In this document: piece by piece, positions 52,332 through 61,798 of the stretch | Layout of the letters: every line of letters starts with the position of its first letter | Position numbering within the stretch: position 1 is the stretch's first letter | Assembly (NCBI RefSeq): GCF_024298825.1 | Contig: NZ_CP101153.1 | Location: forward strand, 1 to 64,000 | Reading direction: 5' to 3' | DNA: 64,000 bases | DNA from: Haloglomus salinum | GTDB lineage: Archaea; Halobacteriota; Halobacteria; Halobacteriales; Haloarculaceae | Notes under the pieces: generated by a model | The model's input: the letters and a program-made list of their open reading frames with translations, nothing else | The model's database searches: none | What the model was told of the DNA's origin: nothing | Position numbers and translations under genes: made by a program

Positions 52332-53002
52332 GCGGGCGCGGGGTTCGTGCCGGCGGGCGGGGCGGTGGTATCTCGTTCAGCGCCCGCGAGACGCGCGACC
52401 TCGTCGTCGCGTGGCTGGCGCTGGGCGTGGCGTTCACCCTCTTCCTGCTGGTCACGTCCGGCCGTGGCGTCGGGCCGGCGGGCCTGCTCGGCCTTCTCGG
52501 CACGGGCCTGTTCGTCGAGCTACTGGTCCTGTCGTTGCTGACCGCCGGGGTCGGCTTCCTGCTCCACGAGCTCGCACACAAGGTCGTCGCCATCCGATTC
52601 GGACAGGTCGCGGAGTTCCGCGCGGACTACACCATGCTGGGGCTCGCACTGGCGGCAGCGCTCGTCGGCTTCCTGTTCGCCGCGCCCGGCGCGGTCTACC
52701 ACAGCGGCCGTATCACGCATCGCGAGAGCGCGGGTATCGCGCTCGCGGGGCCGCTCACGAACGTGGTCCTCGCCGGCCTGTTCCTTCCGGTGTTCCTGCT
52801 CGCTGAGGGCGGGTTCCTGCTCCGGGCCGGGCAGCTCGGTGTAACGCTGAACGCCGTCCTCGCCGGCTTCAACATGATTCCGTTCGGTCCGCTCGACGGC
52901 CGGAAGGTGCTCCGATGGAACTACGTCGGCTTCGGGGCGAGCTTCCTGCTCTGTGCCGGGGTCGCCGTGGTGAGCGTCCTCTACGTCGGGTTCCCCATCT
53001 GA
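52328..53002 (+). CDS. Membrane M50-family metallopeptidase
   Basis: 224 aa, four or five transmembrane helices. LLHELAHKVVAIRFG (HELAH at 80-84) and GFNMIPFGPLDGRKVLRWN provide the zinc site of site-2-type proteases. There are no PDZ or CBS domains, unlike the M50 protein encoded near 36-37 kb. The start ATG overlaps the TraB-family stop, so the two are likely co-expressed, and the TraB protein may be its substrate or regulator. It ends 83 bases before the next kinase. Confidence 0.88.
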   Translation: MSGRGVRAGGRGGGISFSARETRDLVVAWLALGVAFTLFLLVTSGRGVGPAGLLGLLGTGLFVELLVLSLLTAGVGFLLHELAHKVVAIRFGQVAEFRADYTMLGLALAAALVGFLFAAPGAVYHSGRITHRESAGIALAGPLTNVVLAGLFLPVFLLAEGGFLLRAGQLGVTLNAVLAGFNMIPFGPLDGRKVLRWNYVGFGASFLLCAGVAVVSVLYVGFPI

Positions 53003-53053
53003 GACCGGAGCCCCGACAGCTGGGCGGTAGACCGAAGTACCAGCGCTTCTCAC

Positions 53054-53087
53054 GAGGAACAACGTCGAATGAGGAACAACATCGAAT
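53054..53087. repeat. 17-base tandem duplication at the kinase start
   Basis: GAGGAACAACGTCGAAT (53054-53070) and GAGGAACAACATCGAAT (53071-53087) are adjacent copies differing at one base. The first copy ends in ATG at 53069, which opens a six-codon ORF (MRNNIE) that stops on the TGA overlapping the true kinase start. Confidence 0.9.
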
Positions 53088-54234
53088 GAGTGTGGGCCGT
53101 ATCCGTGAAGCGGTAGAGCGAGGGGGCGGGTCGTGGTTCGTCAGCGGAATCGGCGTGGTGCTGGCGGGCCTCTCGCTGTGGTACGTCATCGTGTTCCGTG
53201 CCCTCTCGATCACCTCGTCGGCCGTCGGGTCGCCGGGGTTCGTCCTGGCGGTGCTGGAGGTGATTCTCCTGGGTGGGTTCTCGGTGGTGCTGGTCTACGC
53301 GGGCTACTGGCTCGCGACCAGCCAGTTCGACTCCCAGCAGCTCTGGTGGGCCGGCCTCTGGACGGTGGTCGGCCTGGCCGGTATCGTCGCCATCGTGGCG
53401 CTCCTGCAGAGTTCGCAGCTCTCCGAGGGGCAGGCACTCTCGGAAGTGACCATCGTCGAGGAGCTGTTGCTGGCCGCCGGCGGCGGCGGCATCGCCGGCC
53501 TCCTCATCGGTATCTCGACGGTCCAGTCGATGTGGAGCCAGGAGCAGGTCGAGCGCCAGCGCGACACGCTGGAGTTCGTCAACGAACTGCTGCGACACAA
53601 CGTCCTCAACGGGATGCAGGTCGTGCTCGCGAGTGCCGAACTCGTCGAGGAGGAACTGGACAGCGAGGACCCGGACCACGAGACGGTCGAGAGCGCCCTC
53701 TCCCACATCGACGACCGGGGCGAGGACATCGTCGAACTCGTCGAGAACGTGCGCGTGCTCGCACAGTCCGTCTCCGGAGATGTCGCCTGCGGTCCGGTCG
53801 TCGTCTCCTCGCTTCTCACACAGAAGGCCGGGACCGCCCGCGGGACGTATCCCGAGGCGACCATCCGGACCGACATCGAACCGGACGTGACCGTCTCGGC
53901 CGACGACCTGCTGCCGGCCGTCTTCGAGAACCTGCTGGCCAACGCCGTCGACCACAACGACCGGGAGCACCCCACCGTCGAGGTCGCCCTCGAGACTGAC
54001 CCGGACGAGGGGGTGGCCGTCGTCACTGTCGCCGACGACGGCCCCGGTATTCCGGACGAGTACAAGGAGGCCTACTTCGGCCCCGGAGAACAGGACGAGG
54101 GGAGCGTCGGACAGGGTCTCGGCCTGTATCTGGTCGACACGCTGGTCGACCGCTACGGGGGAGCGGTCACTGCCACCGACAACGAGCCACGTGGTGCCCG
54201 GTTCGAGGTCGAACTCCCGCTCCACGAGGACTGA
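53086..54234 (+). CDS. Membrane-bound sensor histidine kinase
   Basis: 382 aa. Four N-terminal helices are seen (WFVSGIGVVLAGLSLWYVIV, VLAVLEVILLGGFSVVLVYA, WAGLWTVVGLAGIVAIVALL, and LLAAGGGGIAGLLIGIS). Then come a linker, the phospho-acceptor helix NELLRHNVLNGMQVV and the ATPase domain with VFENLLANAVDHND, VTVADDGPGIPDEYKEAYF and GQGLGLYLVDTLVDRYGG. This is the haloarchaeal H-box type with Asn before the acceptor His replaced by Arg-His. No receiver follows. It senses a membrane or external signal. Translation may depend on an upstream six-codon ORF from a local duplication. Confidence 0.88.
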   Translation: MSVGRIREAVERGGGSWFVSGIGVVLAGLSLWYVIVFRALSITSSAVGSPGFVLAVLEVILLGGFSVVLVYAGYWLATSQFDSQQLWWAGLWTVVGLAGIVAIVALLQSSQLSEGQALSEVTIVEELLLAAGGGGIAGLLIGISTVQSMWSQEQVERQRDTLEFVNELLRHNVLNGMQVVLASAELVEEELDSEDPDHETVESALSHIDDRGEDIVELVENVRVLAQSVSGDVACGPVVVSSLLTQKAGTARGTYPEATIRTDIEPDVTVSADDLLPAVFENLLANAVDHNDREHPTVEVALETDPDEGVAVVTVADDGPGIPDEYKEAYFGPGEQDEGSVGQGLGLYLVDTLVDRYGGAVTATDNEPRGARFEVELPLHED

Positions 54235-54459
54235 CCAGCATCGCACCACCGCGATTCCCGCGTTTCGCCCCGTGAGCCGCCGCGCACGTCGCCGGACGCT
54301 ACAGGGAATATCCGCATAAGTTATGGAAACGCGGCAGGTCACCGAAGGGAGTGATTCGGCCGCTTCCGCAGAGGCGCACAGTCGGGCGGTAAGGACCGTG
54401 ATAGACCATCGAAACCGCATGACTGCGGCGGGATAACTGCCAGCGGACCGGGGAGAAGG

Positions 54460-54467
54460 CTTATATA
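54460..54467 (+). promoter_or_regulatory. TATA element CTTATATA
   Basis: A strong TATA element about 30 bases before the ATG at 54496. It is the best-formed promoter in the 261-base gap after the membrane kinase (54235-54495), which has no other supported gene. Confidence 0.65.
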
Positions 54468-54495
54468 CACCCGAGCATCCCCCCAGAGTACGAAG

Positions 54496-54663
54496 ATGAT
54501 AGATACGGCGTACCGCGCAACGCTGCTCGCCCTCTACCAGTTCAGCATCATGCTCGGCATCCTGCTGCTCCCCGTCGCGCTGGCGGTCCAGCGTGCCGGG
54601 CTCCAGATGCCGATGGACCGGGTCATCGAACGGCTCGGCTCCGCCTACGAGAACGCCGCCTGA
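54496..54663 (+). CDS. Small single-helix membrane protein, 55 aa
   Basis: 55 aa starting MIDTAYRATLLALYQFSIML, with a hydrophobic helix (GILLLPVALAVQRAGL) and a C-terminal DRVIERLGSAYENAA. The strong TATA element about 30 bases upstream, the normal codon use and the plausible membrane topology support a real gene. I have a memory of similar short proteins next to psmB-like genes in haloarchaea, which I cannot verify. The function is unknown. Confidence 0.72.
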   Translation: MIDTAYRATLLALYQFSIMLGILLLPVALAVQRAGLQMPMDRVIERLGSAYENAA

Positions 54664-54789
54664 GAACTGGCCCCACCTGCCACTCCGAGGACTCGTTTCT
54701 CGACCGACCAGCCCGGGGAGCGGTGCCGCCGTCGACCGCCGACCAGGGGATGGGGACCGGCCACCTCGTTCGGTGCCCGAAGGGGTGCC

Positions 54790-54794
54790 TTTAT
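54790..54794 (+). promoter_or_regulatory. TATA element of psmB
   Basis: TTTAT at 54790-54794 (in CCTTTATG) lies 27-31 bases before the ATG of psmB, giving a leaderless or nearly leaderless transcript. The stretch 54664-54787 shows nothing else. Confidence 0.7.
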
Positions 54795-54820
54795 GCACGC
54801 GACGAGTGTATGCCGGCCCA

Positions 54821-55534
54821 ATGCGTCAGAACGAATTCTCTGCCCCGAGCGTGGGGGACGGCATGGAGTCCGCGGTGTACGAGCCGGAGCTCGGCCAGCT
54901 CCCCGACGTGTCCGAGAAGGACGCCGAGAAGGTCAACACCACCGGGACGACGACCATCGGCATCACCACCGACGAGGGCGTCGTCATCGCGACGGACATG
55001 CGCGCCTCGCTGGGTGGCCGCTTCGTCTCCAACAAGAACGTCCAGAAGGTCGAACAGATCCACCCGAGCGGTGCGCTCACGCTCGTCGGCTCGGTCGGTG
55101 GCGCCCAGTCGTTCATCCGCTCGCTCCGCGCGGAGGTCAACCTCTACGAGGCTCGCCGTGGCGAAGACATGAACATCGAGGCCCTCGCGACGCTTGCGGG
55201 TAACTTCGCCCGTGGCGGTCCGTTCTTCGCCATCAATCCCATCCTGGGCGGCGTCGACGACGACGGCCACCACGTCTACTCCATCGACCCCGCGGGCGGT
55301 GTCATGGAGGACGACTACACCGTCACCGGCTCCGGGCTCACCGTCGCCTACGGGACGCTCGAGCGCGAGTACAGCGACGACCTCACCATCGACGAGGCCA
55401 AGCAGGTCGCCGCCAGCGGTGTCAAGGCCGCCGTCGAGCGCGACACCGGCTCCGGTAACGGCGTCTTCCTCGCGGAGGTCACCGAGGAGGGTGTCGACAT
55501 CAACGGTCACAAGGACTTCGACGAAGTCCTGTAG
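54821..55534 (+). CDS. psmB: Proteasome subunit beta
   Basis: Catalytic subunit of the 20S proteasome. The 237-aa precursor has a 42-residue propeptide, and processing at TG|TTTIGITT (Gly42/Thr43) exposes the nucleophile Thr43. Characteristic blocks are GVVIATDMRASLGGRFVSNK (the Asp and Lys active-site region), LVGSVGGAQSF, FAINPILGGVDDDGHHVYS and GSGLTVAYGTLEREYSDDL. The ATG at 54821 is preferred over an out-of-frame ATG at 54810. It does not sit next to a psmA gene. PAN, encoded at the window start, supplies its unfoldase partner. Confidence 0.97.
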   Translation: MRQNEFSAPSVGDGMESAVYEPELGQLPDVSEKDAEKVNTTGTTTIGITTDEGVVIATDMRASLGGRFVSNKNVQKVEQIHPSGALTLVGSVGGAQSFIRSLRAEVNLYEARRGEDMNIEALATLAGNFARGGPFFAINPILGGVDDDGHHVYSIDPAGGVMEDDYTVTGSGLTVAYGTLEREYSDDLTIDEAKQVAASGVKAAVERDTGSGNGVFLAEVTEEGVDINGHKDFDEVL

Positions 55535-55682
55535 CGCGGGCCGACCCCTGCTTCGGGTCGACGCGTTGGTTCTCTGACCGTCAGCGAACTAGACACCCGA
55601 CATTCTCCATAACTAAACTATACAGCGGACGCTCCCGGAAGAGCCCAATAGCGTCGGTTCAACTTGAAGAAGCTGCTCGCAG

Positions 55683-55964
55683 TCAGTCCGCCAGCTGGTC
55701 CTCGATAGCGGCCAGGCGCTCCTCGATGTCGTCCATACGGTCGACGATGGCCTCGACGCGCACGTCCTCGGCTTTCGCGTCGTCGACGCGCTGGATACGG
55801 CGGGCGAGCTCGTCGTGAGTCTCGCGGGCGGCATGCTGGAGTTCGTCGACGCGCTCCTCGACCGTACTCTCGGTCGTCCCGATGGTGGGCACGTCCGGAG
55901 AGCGGTAGGAGCGCTTCGTCTCCACCTGCTTCACGTGGCGCTGGAGTTCGTCGTCGCTGACCAT
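55683..55964 (-). CDS. Acidic coiled-coil protein
   Basis: A 93-aa, mostly helical protein (ERVDELQHAARETHDELARRI, then RVEAIVDRMDDIEERLAAIEDQLAD) with heptad spacing, so likely a dimeric or trimeric coiled coil. The N-terminal 40 residues are basic-acidic and less ordered (KRSYRSPDVPTIGTTE). The start at 55964 is the first ATG giving this content. Frames from 56021/56024 would add a Pro-rich segment, and a CTTATGAT element at 56019-56027 cannot decide. The function is unknown. It is convergent with psmB (55535-55682 has no gene). Confidence 0.65.
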   Translation of the reverse strand: MVSDDELQRHVKQVETKRSYRSPDVPTIGTTESTVEERVDELQHAARETHDELARRIQRVDDAKAEDVRVEAIVDRMDDIEERLAAIEDQLAD

Positions 55965-56128
55965 GGGTGCTCGTGGCGGCGGTGCCGCCGGTGTCTCTAC
56001 TCCTGGTTCCACCCACGGCATCATAAGGACCCGAGCGCGTTTTCCGACCCTGAGAACGGCCGCCCGCGCGGGAGTCCGTCACCGACCGGCGGCAGAACGT
56101 TCAGGGGGGCGCCGCCGCTACCGCGAGC

Positions 56129-56956
56129 ATGGTCCACCACGACGGTATCCGGGCCGACTGGCTCGGCTACGCCACGCTCCGACTGGAGACGCCCGCCCCC
56201 GATGCGGCGCCGGGGAGCGAGAACGGCGGCTCCAGCACGGTCGTCTACTGCGACCCCGGCCGCTACGGCGTGCTCTCGGGGGAGTGGCCGCCCGAGAGGG
56301 CCGGCGGTGCGGCGGACCATCACCCGCAGGGGCCGGCGGTCGAACCACGGGACGGCGACCTCGTCTGCGTGACCCACGACCACCACTACGACCCCGCGGC
56401 CATCCGCCGGGTGGCGAGCGAGGACGCGACGGTCGTCGTCTTCGAGGGCGTCAACACCCACCGCATCGACCGGGATGTCGAGCGACCGGTCGACCTCCCC
56501 CACGAGCTACGCCGCGTCGACGACGAGGCCGACATCGCGGTCGGCGAGGTCATCGTCCGGACGACAGCGGCGTTCAATCACGCCGATGGTCCGCACGTCG
56601 ATGCGTCGGGCGACCCTATCCATCCGGAGGGGTTCGGCTGCGGGTTCCACTTCACCCTCCCCTCGCCCACGAGGGACGAGGACATCCGGGTCTTCTGGCC
56701 CGGCGATACGGACGTACTGGAGGGCCACGCCGAGCTGGACGTGAGCCTGTTCTGCCCGCCCATCGGCGGCGCGTTCACCATGGACCGGCACGCGGCCGCC
56801 GACCTGGCCGCCGCGATGGAACCGGAGCTGGTACTGCCGGTCCACTACAACACGTTCGAGGCCCTGACGACTGATTCGCGTGCGTTCGCCGCCGACGTGG
56901 CCGAGACCGGGATTCCGGTCGTCCTCTCGGAGACGTGGGCGAGCCCAGTTAGCTGA
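56129..56956 (+). CDS. Metallo-beta-lactamase-fold hydrolase
   Basis: 275 aa. It starts IRADWLGYATLRLE and contains the metal motif LVCVTHDHHYDPAAIRR (HxHxxD-like), then TRDEDIRVFWPGDTDVLEGH (the Asp ligand), CPPIGGAFTMDRHAAADL and LPVHYNTFEAL, the His pair seen in UlaG/YfiH-like MBL proteins. An acidic loop near residue 60 is a haloarchaeal addition. The substrate is unknown. Relatives act on lactones, phosphodiesters or nucleotides. A weak TATA-like element (ACGTTCAG) is near -27. It is monocistronic. Confidence 0.87.
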   Translation: MVHHDGIRADWLGYATLRLETPAPDAAPGSENGGSSTVVYCDPGRYGVLSGEWPPERAGGAADHHPQGPAVEPRDGDLVCVTHDHHYDPAAIRRVASEDATVVVFEGVNTHRIDRDVERPVDLPHELRRVDDEADIAVGEVIVRTTAAFNHADGPHVDASGDPIHPEGFGCGFHFTLPSPTRDEDIRVFWPGDTDVLEGHAELDVSLFCPPIGGAFTMDRHAAADLAAAMEPELVLPVHYNTFEALTTDSRAFAADVAETGIPVVLSETWASPVS

Positions 56957-57023
56957 CCCCACTTGTACCCCCGGCTGGAGACTGAACAATCATTAAACCG
57001 GGGCGGGTCCCCGCCGTGATACG

Positions 57024-57722
57024 GTGATTCGAACGGTGCGCTTCGCAGTCGTTCTGGTCGTACTACTGGTCGGACTGACAGCAGCGACGGCGCCGGCCGC
57101 GGCGACCGGCGAGGATGGTCTGGTCGGCGGGGACGGTGACGGCCCGGTCATCGGACCCAACGAGAGCGGCCTCCAGGTCGGCAGTGAGGTGGTCTCCGCT
57201 GGCCCCGGTGGTGCCGAGGGTCTCGGCCAGGAAGCCGGCCCGGAGACAGTCGATATCACGGAGAACCCGTCGACACCCCTCGGGAACACGACGGTCGGCG
57301 TCGGTGCCGGCGGGGAGGGACTCGCCATCGCTTCCGACCCCCCCGGTGTCGACCGCGAGGAGCCGGTCGGCAACGGTATCGACGGTGACGCCGACCGGGG
57401 TGTGACTGACACCGGTGACGACGGGTCGACGGTGGTTCTCGATGCGGGTCCGGGTGGCGGGGACGCACAGGTCCAGTGTCTCGAGAACGATGCGGGCAGC
57501 TACTGCGAGAAGAGCGGCAACGTCTCACTCGCCGTGGTCGGGGTCGACTACGAGGGGTACAACCAGTACGACTCGACGGACCGGAGCGGGAGCTTCGGCG
57601 ACACCGTCGCGGTCCGGGTTGGCGGCGAGCGCGTCGGGACGGCCAGCGTCAACAGCAGCGACAGTCCCGCGTCCGCCCTGGTGGGCAGGCTCGGTGGCGT
57701 CGGGTTCGGACTCTTCGGCTGA
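57024..57722 (+). CDS. Secreted Gly/Asp-rich protein
   Basis: 232 aa from a GTG start supported by CATTAAACC about 27 bases upstream. A Sec signal peptide (FAVVLVVLLVGLTAATAPAAA) is followed by a Gly/Asp/Thr-rich low-complexity region and a C-terminal domain with SGNVSLAVVGVDYEGYNQYD and FGDTVAVRVGGERVGTASVN. Two cysteines (residues about 152 and 161) may form a disulfide. There is no lipobox, PGF-CTERM or membrane anchor, so it is likely released. It is not recognised as a named family. Confidence 0.7.
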   Translation: MIRTVRFAVVLVVLLVGLTAATAPAAATGEDGLVGGDGDGPVIGPNESGLQVGSEVVSAGPGGAEGLGQEAGPETVDITENPSTPLGNTTVGVGAGGEGLAIASDPPGVDREEPVGNGIDGDADRGVTDTGDDGSTVVLDAGPGGGDAQVQCLENDAGSYCEKSGNVSLAVVGVDYEGYNQYDSTDRSGSFGDTVAVRVGGERVGTASVNSSDSPASALVGRLGGVGFGLFG

Positions 57723-57731
57723 GGCCACCCG

Positions 57732-58019
57732 CTACCCCAGTACGAGGCCGACGAGGAGCACGACCGCGACCAGGACCGTCAGTACGGTGATCGCGAGGAA
57801 CGCGACCCGCACGAACCGGCTGTCGGCGATGAGACTCCGGTCGGACGACATCGGCTCCAGCAGCCGCCCGCGGGCGCGCTCGAGCCGCCCCTCCAGCCCG
57901 CCGAATCGGGCGTCGTAGTCCTCGCGTGGAATGACGACCTCGTTCCGACAGATGGCACACTCCTCCGGCGGCTCGTGGTAGGGGCGCTCGCAGTTGGTGC
58001 AGATCCACTCCTCCGACAC
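57732..58019 (-). CDS. Zinc-ribbon membrane protein
   Basis: 95 aa from a GTG start. The N-terminal CTNCERPYHEPPEECAICRN is a four-cysteine zinc ribbon. Residues 30-60 form an acidic helix, and the C-terminus is one membrane helix (VAFLAITVLTVLVAVVLLVGL). It would be tail-anchored with the ribbon in the cytoplasm. CTTTT about 27 bases upstream supports the start. It is convergent with the secreted-protein gene (9-base gap). The function is unknown. Confidence 0.75.
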   Translation of the reverse strand: MSEEWICTNCERPYHEPPEECAICRNEVVIPREDYDARFGGLEGRLERARGRLLEPMSSDRSLIADSRFVRVAFLAITVLTVLVAVVLLVGLVLG

Positions 58020-58068
58020 GCCTCGGTAGAGGTGTGGAGAGGCGAAAAGGGTTGGCGTGGTGGGGCGG

Positions 58069-59184
58069 TCAGAACACGCCCATCTCGGTCAGGCGCTCGG
58101 GCAGGTAGGTGTCGGTCACGAAGTCGAGGCCGCGCGAGGCGAGCGCCTGCTGCTCTGCTTTCTTCCCGATATCGAGCTGCAGCTCGATCTGCTCGCGCCA
58201 GAACTCGCTCTGGAAGCGTGGGTCGTCCAGTTCGGACTCGAGCGCGTTGATGTCCGAGTCCGCCAGCGGGTCCGTCGGCAGGTCGTAGTCGACGATGTCC
58301 TGTGGGCGGATGCCGACGAACTGCGCCGCCGGCGTGGCGAGGTACTCCGAGAGGTGTGCGGACTTGATGGAGCCGTACGCCACCGAACCGTAGATGCGGT
58401 ACGACCACGGGTCGCCGTCGGTGAAGACCACGACCGGGAGGTCGAGCTCGTCGTGGAGGCGCTTGGTGATGCGCCGTGTCGCGCGGGCCGGCTGGCCCTT
58501 CAGGTGGACGACGATGCAGCCGTACTCCTCGTCGAAGCCGTTCTCGACCAGCCGGTCGCGCATCCCACCGGTCTCGACACAGAGGATGAACTCCGCGTCG
58601 TTGTCGAGGAACTCGATGGTGTCGGGGTTGTTGGGAATCTGGTAGCCGCCCTCGCCGACGTCCTCCTGGCAGTGGATCTCCCGCTCGCCGCGGCGGGTCT
58701 GCTCGCGCAGGAGGAGCGGGCCCATCAGGGTCGCACCGGATTCCTCCGGGCGCATGTGGAAGTCCTCGCGAGTGACGCCCGAGACCACCTCCAGGTCCTC
58801 GACGAGGCCGTTGGAGTCGTCCTGGTCGTTGAACTGGGCGAACTCGTTGTCCCAGGACTCGCTGAGATAGTAGAGTTCACGCAGGGTCGAGGAGCGGTCC
58901 TCCTCGAGTTGCTGGGCCAGGAACTCGATGGTGTAGATGGCCTTCAGGAGCTTCTGGGCCCCGGCCTTGGTCTTCGCCGTCCGGGTCGTCTGCCGGTCGC
59001 CCAGCACCCAGACGCCCTTCTCCTCGGAGTACTCGATGTTGCTCTTCGTCCGGGTCGGGATACGCATCCGCGGGACATCCCCCTCGGCGAACTGGTCGTA
59101 GAACTCGCTGGCGAGCTCGATGAGCTCCTGGCGCGCTCGTTCGCTGTTCGGCTCGGTGTCGGTGTCTGCGTTCTCGGTACTCAT
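58069..59184 (-). CDS. top6A: DNA topoisomerase VI subunit A (Spo11-like)
   Basis: The DNA-cleaving subunit of archaeal type IIB topoisomerase, 371 aa. The 5Y-CAP domain has the active-site region [12 protein letters not shown] with Tyr at 105-106. The TOPRIM domain has FILCVETGG and [19 protein letters not shown]. These match TopVI-A and Spo11. It is encoded after top6B in a leftward operon: the top6B stop and this start are one base apart. It relaxes and decatenates DNA together with subunit B. Confidence 0.96.
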   Translation of the reverse strand: MSTENADTDTEPNSERARQELIELASEFYDQFAEGDVPRMRIPTRTKSNIEYSEEKGVWVLGDRQTTRTAKTKAGAQKLLKAIYTIEFLAQQLEEDRSSTLRELYYLSESWDNEFAQFNDQDDSNGLVEDLEVVSGVTREDFHMRPEESGATLMGPLLLREQTRRGEREIHCQEDVGEGGYQIPNNPDTIEFLDNDAEFILCVETGGMRDRLVENGFDEEYGCIVVHLKGQPARATRRITKRLHDELDLPVVVFTDGDPWSYRIYGSVAYGSIKSAHLSEYLATPAAQFVGIRPQDIVDYDLPTDPLADSDINALESELDDPRFQSEFWREQIELQLDIGKKAEQQALASRGLDFVTDTYLPERLTEMGVF

Positions 59185-59185
59185 A

Positions 59186-61648
59186 TCAGGCGTTGGTGGT
59201 CAGCTTCTCCTCCTCGATGCCCTCGACCGCGACGTCGAACTCGGCGTCCTCGCCGACATCGTAGACCAGTTCGGCAGTCTCACCGCCCGCCACGGAGGGT
59301 TGCCAGCGGACGAACCACTCCCCGTCCATCTCGACGACGCTAGCGTCCTCCACCTCCCCGGGGTCCACCGAGCAGATGTCGGTGATCTCGGGCTCGATAG
59401 TCGTGTCGTCGTTGTTCTCGACGGCGAGCGTGACGTGGCCGTTCTCCTGGCGCCGCTCGACGAGGACGTTGTTCATGATGCGGGCGAGCGAGTCCTCGAT
59501 GTGAAGCGGTTCGCGGCCGGTGACCTCGGTCAGTTTGTCGGCCATCTCGGGCAGTATCTCGGCCAGCGTGTCGCGCTTCTGCCGGCGCTCGCGCAGCGAC
59601 TGCTGCTTGTTGAGGTAGGTCTTCAGTTCGCGGGCGGCCTCCCGGAGAGCGAGTTCGATCTCGTCCTCTATCTCGGGGACGTTCGCGACGGCGTCCTTCG
59701 ATTCGCTCGTGAACGGAACGTTCGTCGAGGCGACGTGGACCATCAGCACGGCCGGCCCGTTCGGGATGCCGCTGCCCCCCGGCTGGTCGAGGTTGTAGTT
59801 CCGCCAGTTGATACGCTTGATGACGTCGACCGTCGCGCAGGCGCCGCGCTGGTAGACCAGCGGGACGCGGTTGGCGAACCGGAGGATGTCCACGGCCCCC
59901 TCCGATTCGAGGTCGCCGCCGTAGGCGATGCCGGCCTCGACGATGAACGGGTCGCCGCCGTGGACCTCGGCGTCACGGGTGCAGGTCGCGAAGAAATCCG
60001 CGTCGTACTCCTTTCGCAGCCCCGCATCCACGAGCTCCTCCGTGATGGGCGCCAGGCAGTCCGTCGGCGGCGAAAGGATGTCCGTCTCGCGCATCGCCTC
60101 CAGCAGCCGGGCCACGGAATCCCGATCGTCGACGAGCGCCGCCACGTTCGGCGGCTCCGTCTCGACGGTCCGGGCACGGGCCCAGAGCGCGTCGACGACG
60201 TTCTCGCGGGCGGTCTCGCCGAAGGTCTCGTCGTCACGCTCGGCCGTCCGCTCGGCGGCCCAGTCGACCCAGCCGGCCAGCGTGTCCCGGGTCACGCGGT
60301 CGCGAACCCCGTCGCCGACGCCGGGCTCGTGCATCTCGGCGTCGGCGAAGCGGTCGGCGATACGCCGGGCGAGGCCGTCGACGGCCGCGTCGTCCTTCCG
60401 GGTGGTGGTCGCCTCGTCGACGAGCCGGTAACAGTCCGGCTCGCGGCGGGTCGTCACCTCACCCCAGGCCGCCGCGACGGCGTTCTCGCGGACGGTACTC
60501 CCGAGACGGACGTCGTGCTCGTCCTCCACCTCGTCGGCTGCCGCCTCGACCGCGTTCTCGACATCGCCGTAGCCGACGTGGTCGTGCTCGTCGAGGGCGG
60601 CGTAGACCTCCTCGGCGAAGGCCTCGGTCGCCGTGGCGCCCTTGTTCGCCGTCGCGTCGACGACAGCGCCGACCACGTCGGCCTCGTCGGTCGTTCCGGG
60701 GACGCGCCAGGTCATCCCGCGGCCGAGCTGCCGGTCGCGGAAGGCGTCGACGACGTTGGTCGCGGTCGTGCCGCCGACGCGGGTGAACTCCCCCTGGAGG
60801 AAGCCACTGATGGAGTACGAATCCGTCGCCTCCAGCATCTTCTTCAGCGTCCCGAGCTCGACACCGTGCGGGTGGGGCTTGATCTCCTCCGTCTCGGCGG
60901 GAAGCTGGTCGGTCGCGCGCTCGAACTTGAGCGGCTCGTCCAGCCCCGGCTCGCGCAGTTCGATGCGGGCGTGCGGGTTGACGACCGCCGTGTGCTCGAT
61001 GTAGTCGTGGAGCTGCTGGCGGGCCCGCATGTTGCCCTCCATCTCCAGCTCGATGCGGGTGCCGTGTGGGCGTTCCCACGTGGTCGCCTCGTCGGTGTCG
61101 ATCTCGGGCTCGTTGGCGTCCGTGTCGATGATGAGTTCGAAGAACCGCGCGTCCCCACCGCGTGGTTTGGAGGTGATCTTCGCGGGCTTGCCGGAGGTGA
61201 GCTGCGAGTGCATGACCGCGGCGGAGATACCGATACCCTGCTGCCCGCGGTTCTGCTCCCGCTTGCCGAATCGGGAGCCGTACAGCAGTTTGCCGAATAT
61301 CTTCGGCACCTGCTCTTTCGTGATACCCGGACCGTTGTCCTCGACGACGAGCCGGTAGTAGTCACCGGCCTCCTCGATCTCGACGTAGATGTCGGGCAGG
61401 ATACCGGCCTCCTCGGTCGCGTCGAGGGCGTTGTCGACCGCCTCTTTGACGGCCGTGACGAGCCCCCGGGCACCCGAGTCGAAGCCGAGCATGTGCTTGT
61501 TCTTCTCGAAGAACTCGGCGATGGAGATGGCCCGCTGCTCCCGGGCGAGTTCCTCGGCGATGCCGTCGCCATCGCCGCCACCGCCGTTGCCGTCACCATC
61601 GCCGTCGCCACCCCCGTCACCGCCGAGTTCCGACTGGAACGAAGTCAT
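59186..61648 (-). CDS. top6B: DNA topoisomerase VI subunit B
   Basis: The ATPase subunit, 820 aa. The GHKL domain shows [34 protein letters not shown] and [19 protein letters not shown] with the Lys-containing transducer loop TSKPRGG. Helix-two-turn-helix and transducer domains and an Ig-like C-terminal region follow. After the first 8 residues there is a Gly/Asp-only stretch ([20 protein letters not shown]), a low-complexity insert. It diverges from gyrB, with a 203-base region between them. A GTTTTAC element lies about 30 bases upstream. Confidence 0.96.
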   Translation of the reverse strand: MTSFQSELGGDGGGDGDGDGNGGGGDGDGIAEELAREQRAISIAEFFEKNKHMLGFDSGARGLVTAVKEAVDNALDATEEAGILPDIYVEIEEAGDYYRLVVEDNGPGITKEQVPKIFGKLLYGSRFGKREQNRGQQGIGISAAVMHSQLTSGKPAKITSKPRGGDARFFELIIDTDANEPEIDTDEATTWERPHGTRIELEMEGNMRARQQLHDYIEHTAVVNPHARIELREPGLDEPLKFERATDQLPAETEEIKPHPHGVELGTLKKMLEATDSYSISGFLQGEFTRVGGTTATNVVDAFRDRQLGRGMTWRVPGTTDEADVVGAVVDATANKGATATEAFAEEVYAALDEHDHVGYGDVENAVEAAADEVEDEHDVRLGSTVRENAVAAAWGEVTTRREPDCYRLVDEATTTRKDDAAVDGLARRIADRFADAEMHEPGVGDGVRDRVTRDTLAGWVDWAAERTAERDDETFGETARENVVDALWARARTVETEPPNVAALVDDRDSVARLLEAMRETDILSPPTDCLAPITEELVDAGLRKEYDADFFATCTRDAEVHGGDPFIVEAGIAYGGDLESEGAVDILRFANRVPLVYQRGACATVDVIKRINWRNYNLDQPGGSGIPNGPAVLMVHVASTNVPFTSESKDAVANVPEIEDEIELALREAARELKTYLNKQQSLRERRQKRDTLAEILPEMADKLTEVTGREPLHIEDSLARIMNNVLVERRQENGHVTLAVENNDDTTIEPEITDICSVDPGEVEDASVVEMDGEWFVRWQPSVAGGETAELVYDVGEDAEFDVAVEGIEEEKLTTNA

Positions 61649-61710
61649 TCGTGTGGGACCCCTATCCCCCGGGAAGGTAAAACCTGCCCGCTACCGTGGT
61701 GAAAGTGGAA

Positions 61711-61749
61711 CGCGACCGACCGACATCCGGTTGCTGTCCGTCGGTCGCG
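61711..61749. promoter_or_regulatory. Strong dyad between top6B and gyrB
   Basis: CGCGACCGACCGACA (61711-61725) and TGTCCGTCGGTCGCG (61735-61749) form 14 of 15 paired bases around a 9-base loop. It lies about 60 bases from the top6B start and 100 from the gyrB start. A shared operator or a cruciform-forming element is possible. Confidence 0.75.
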
Positions 61750-61798
61750 TCCGGGAGGGTCGGGACTGACGGCACTCCAGCAGTACGTAGCTGACTTT

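Noticed and set aside
54323-54436. 37-codon ORF between the membrane kinase and the small membrane protein
   Set aside because: It lacks a convincing TATA element at -27 and has no recognisable features. The strong TATA element in the gap belongs to the next ORF.
59120-61702. 860-codon plus-strand open frame over top6B
   Set aside because: It has no motifs and is fully explained as a shadow of top6B.
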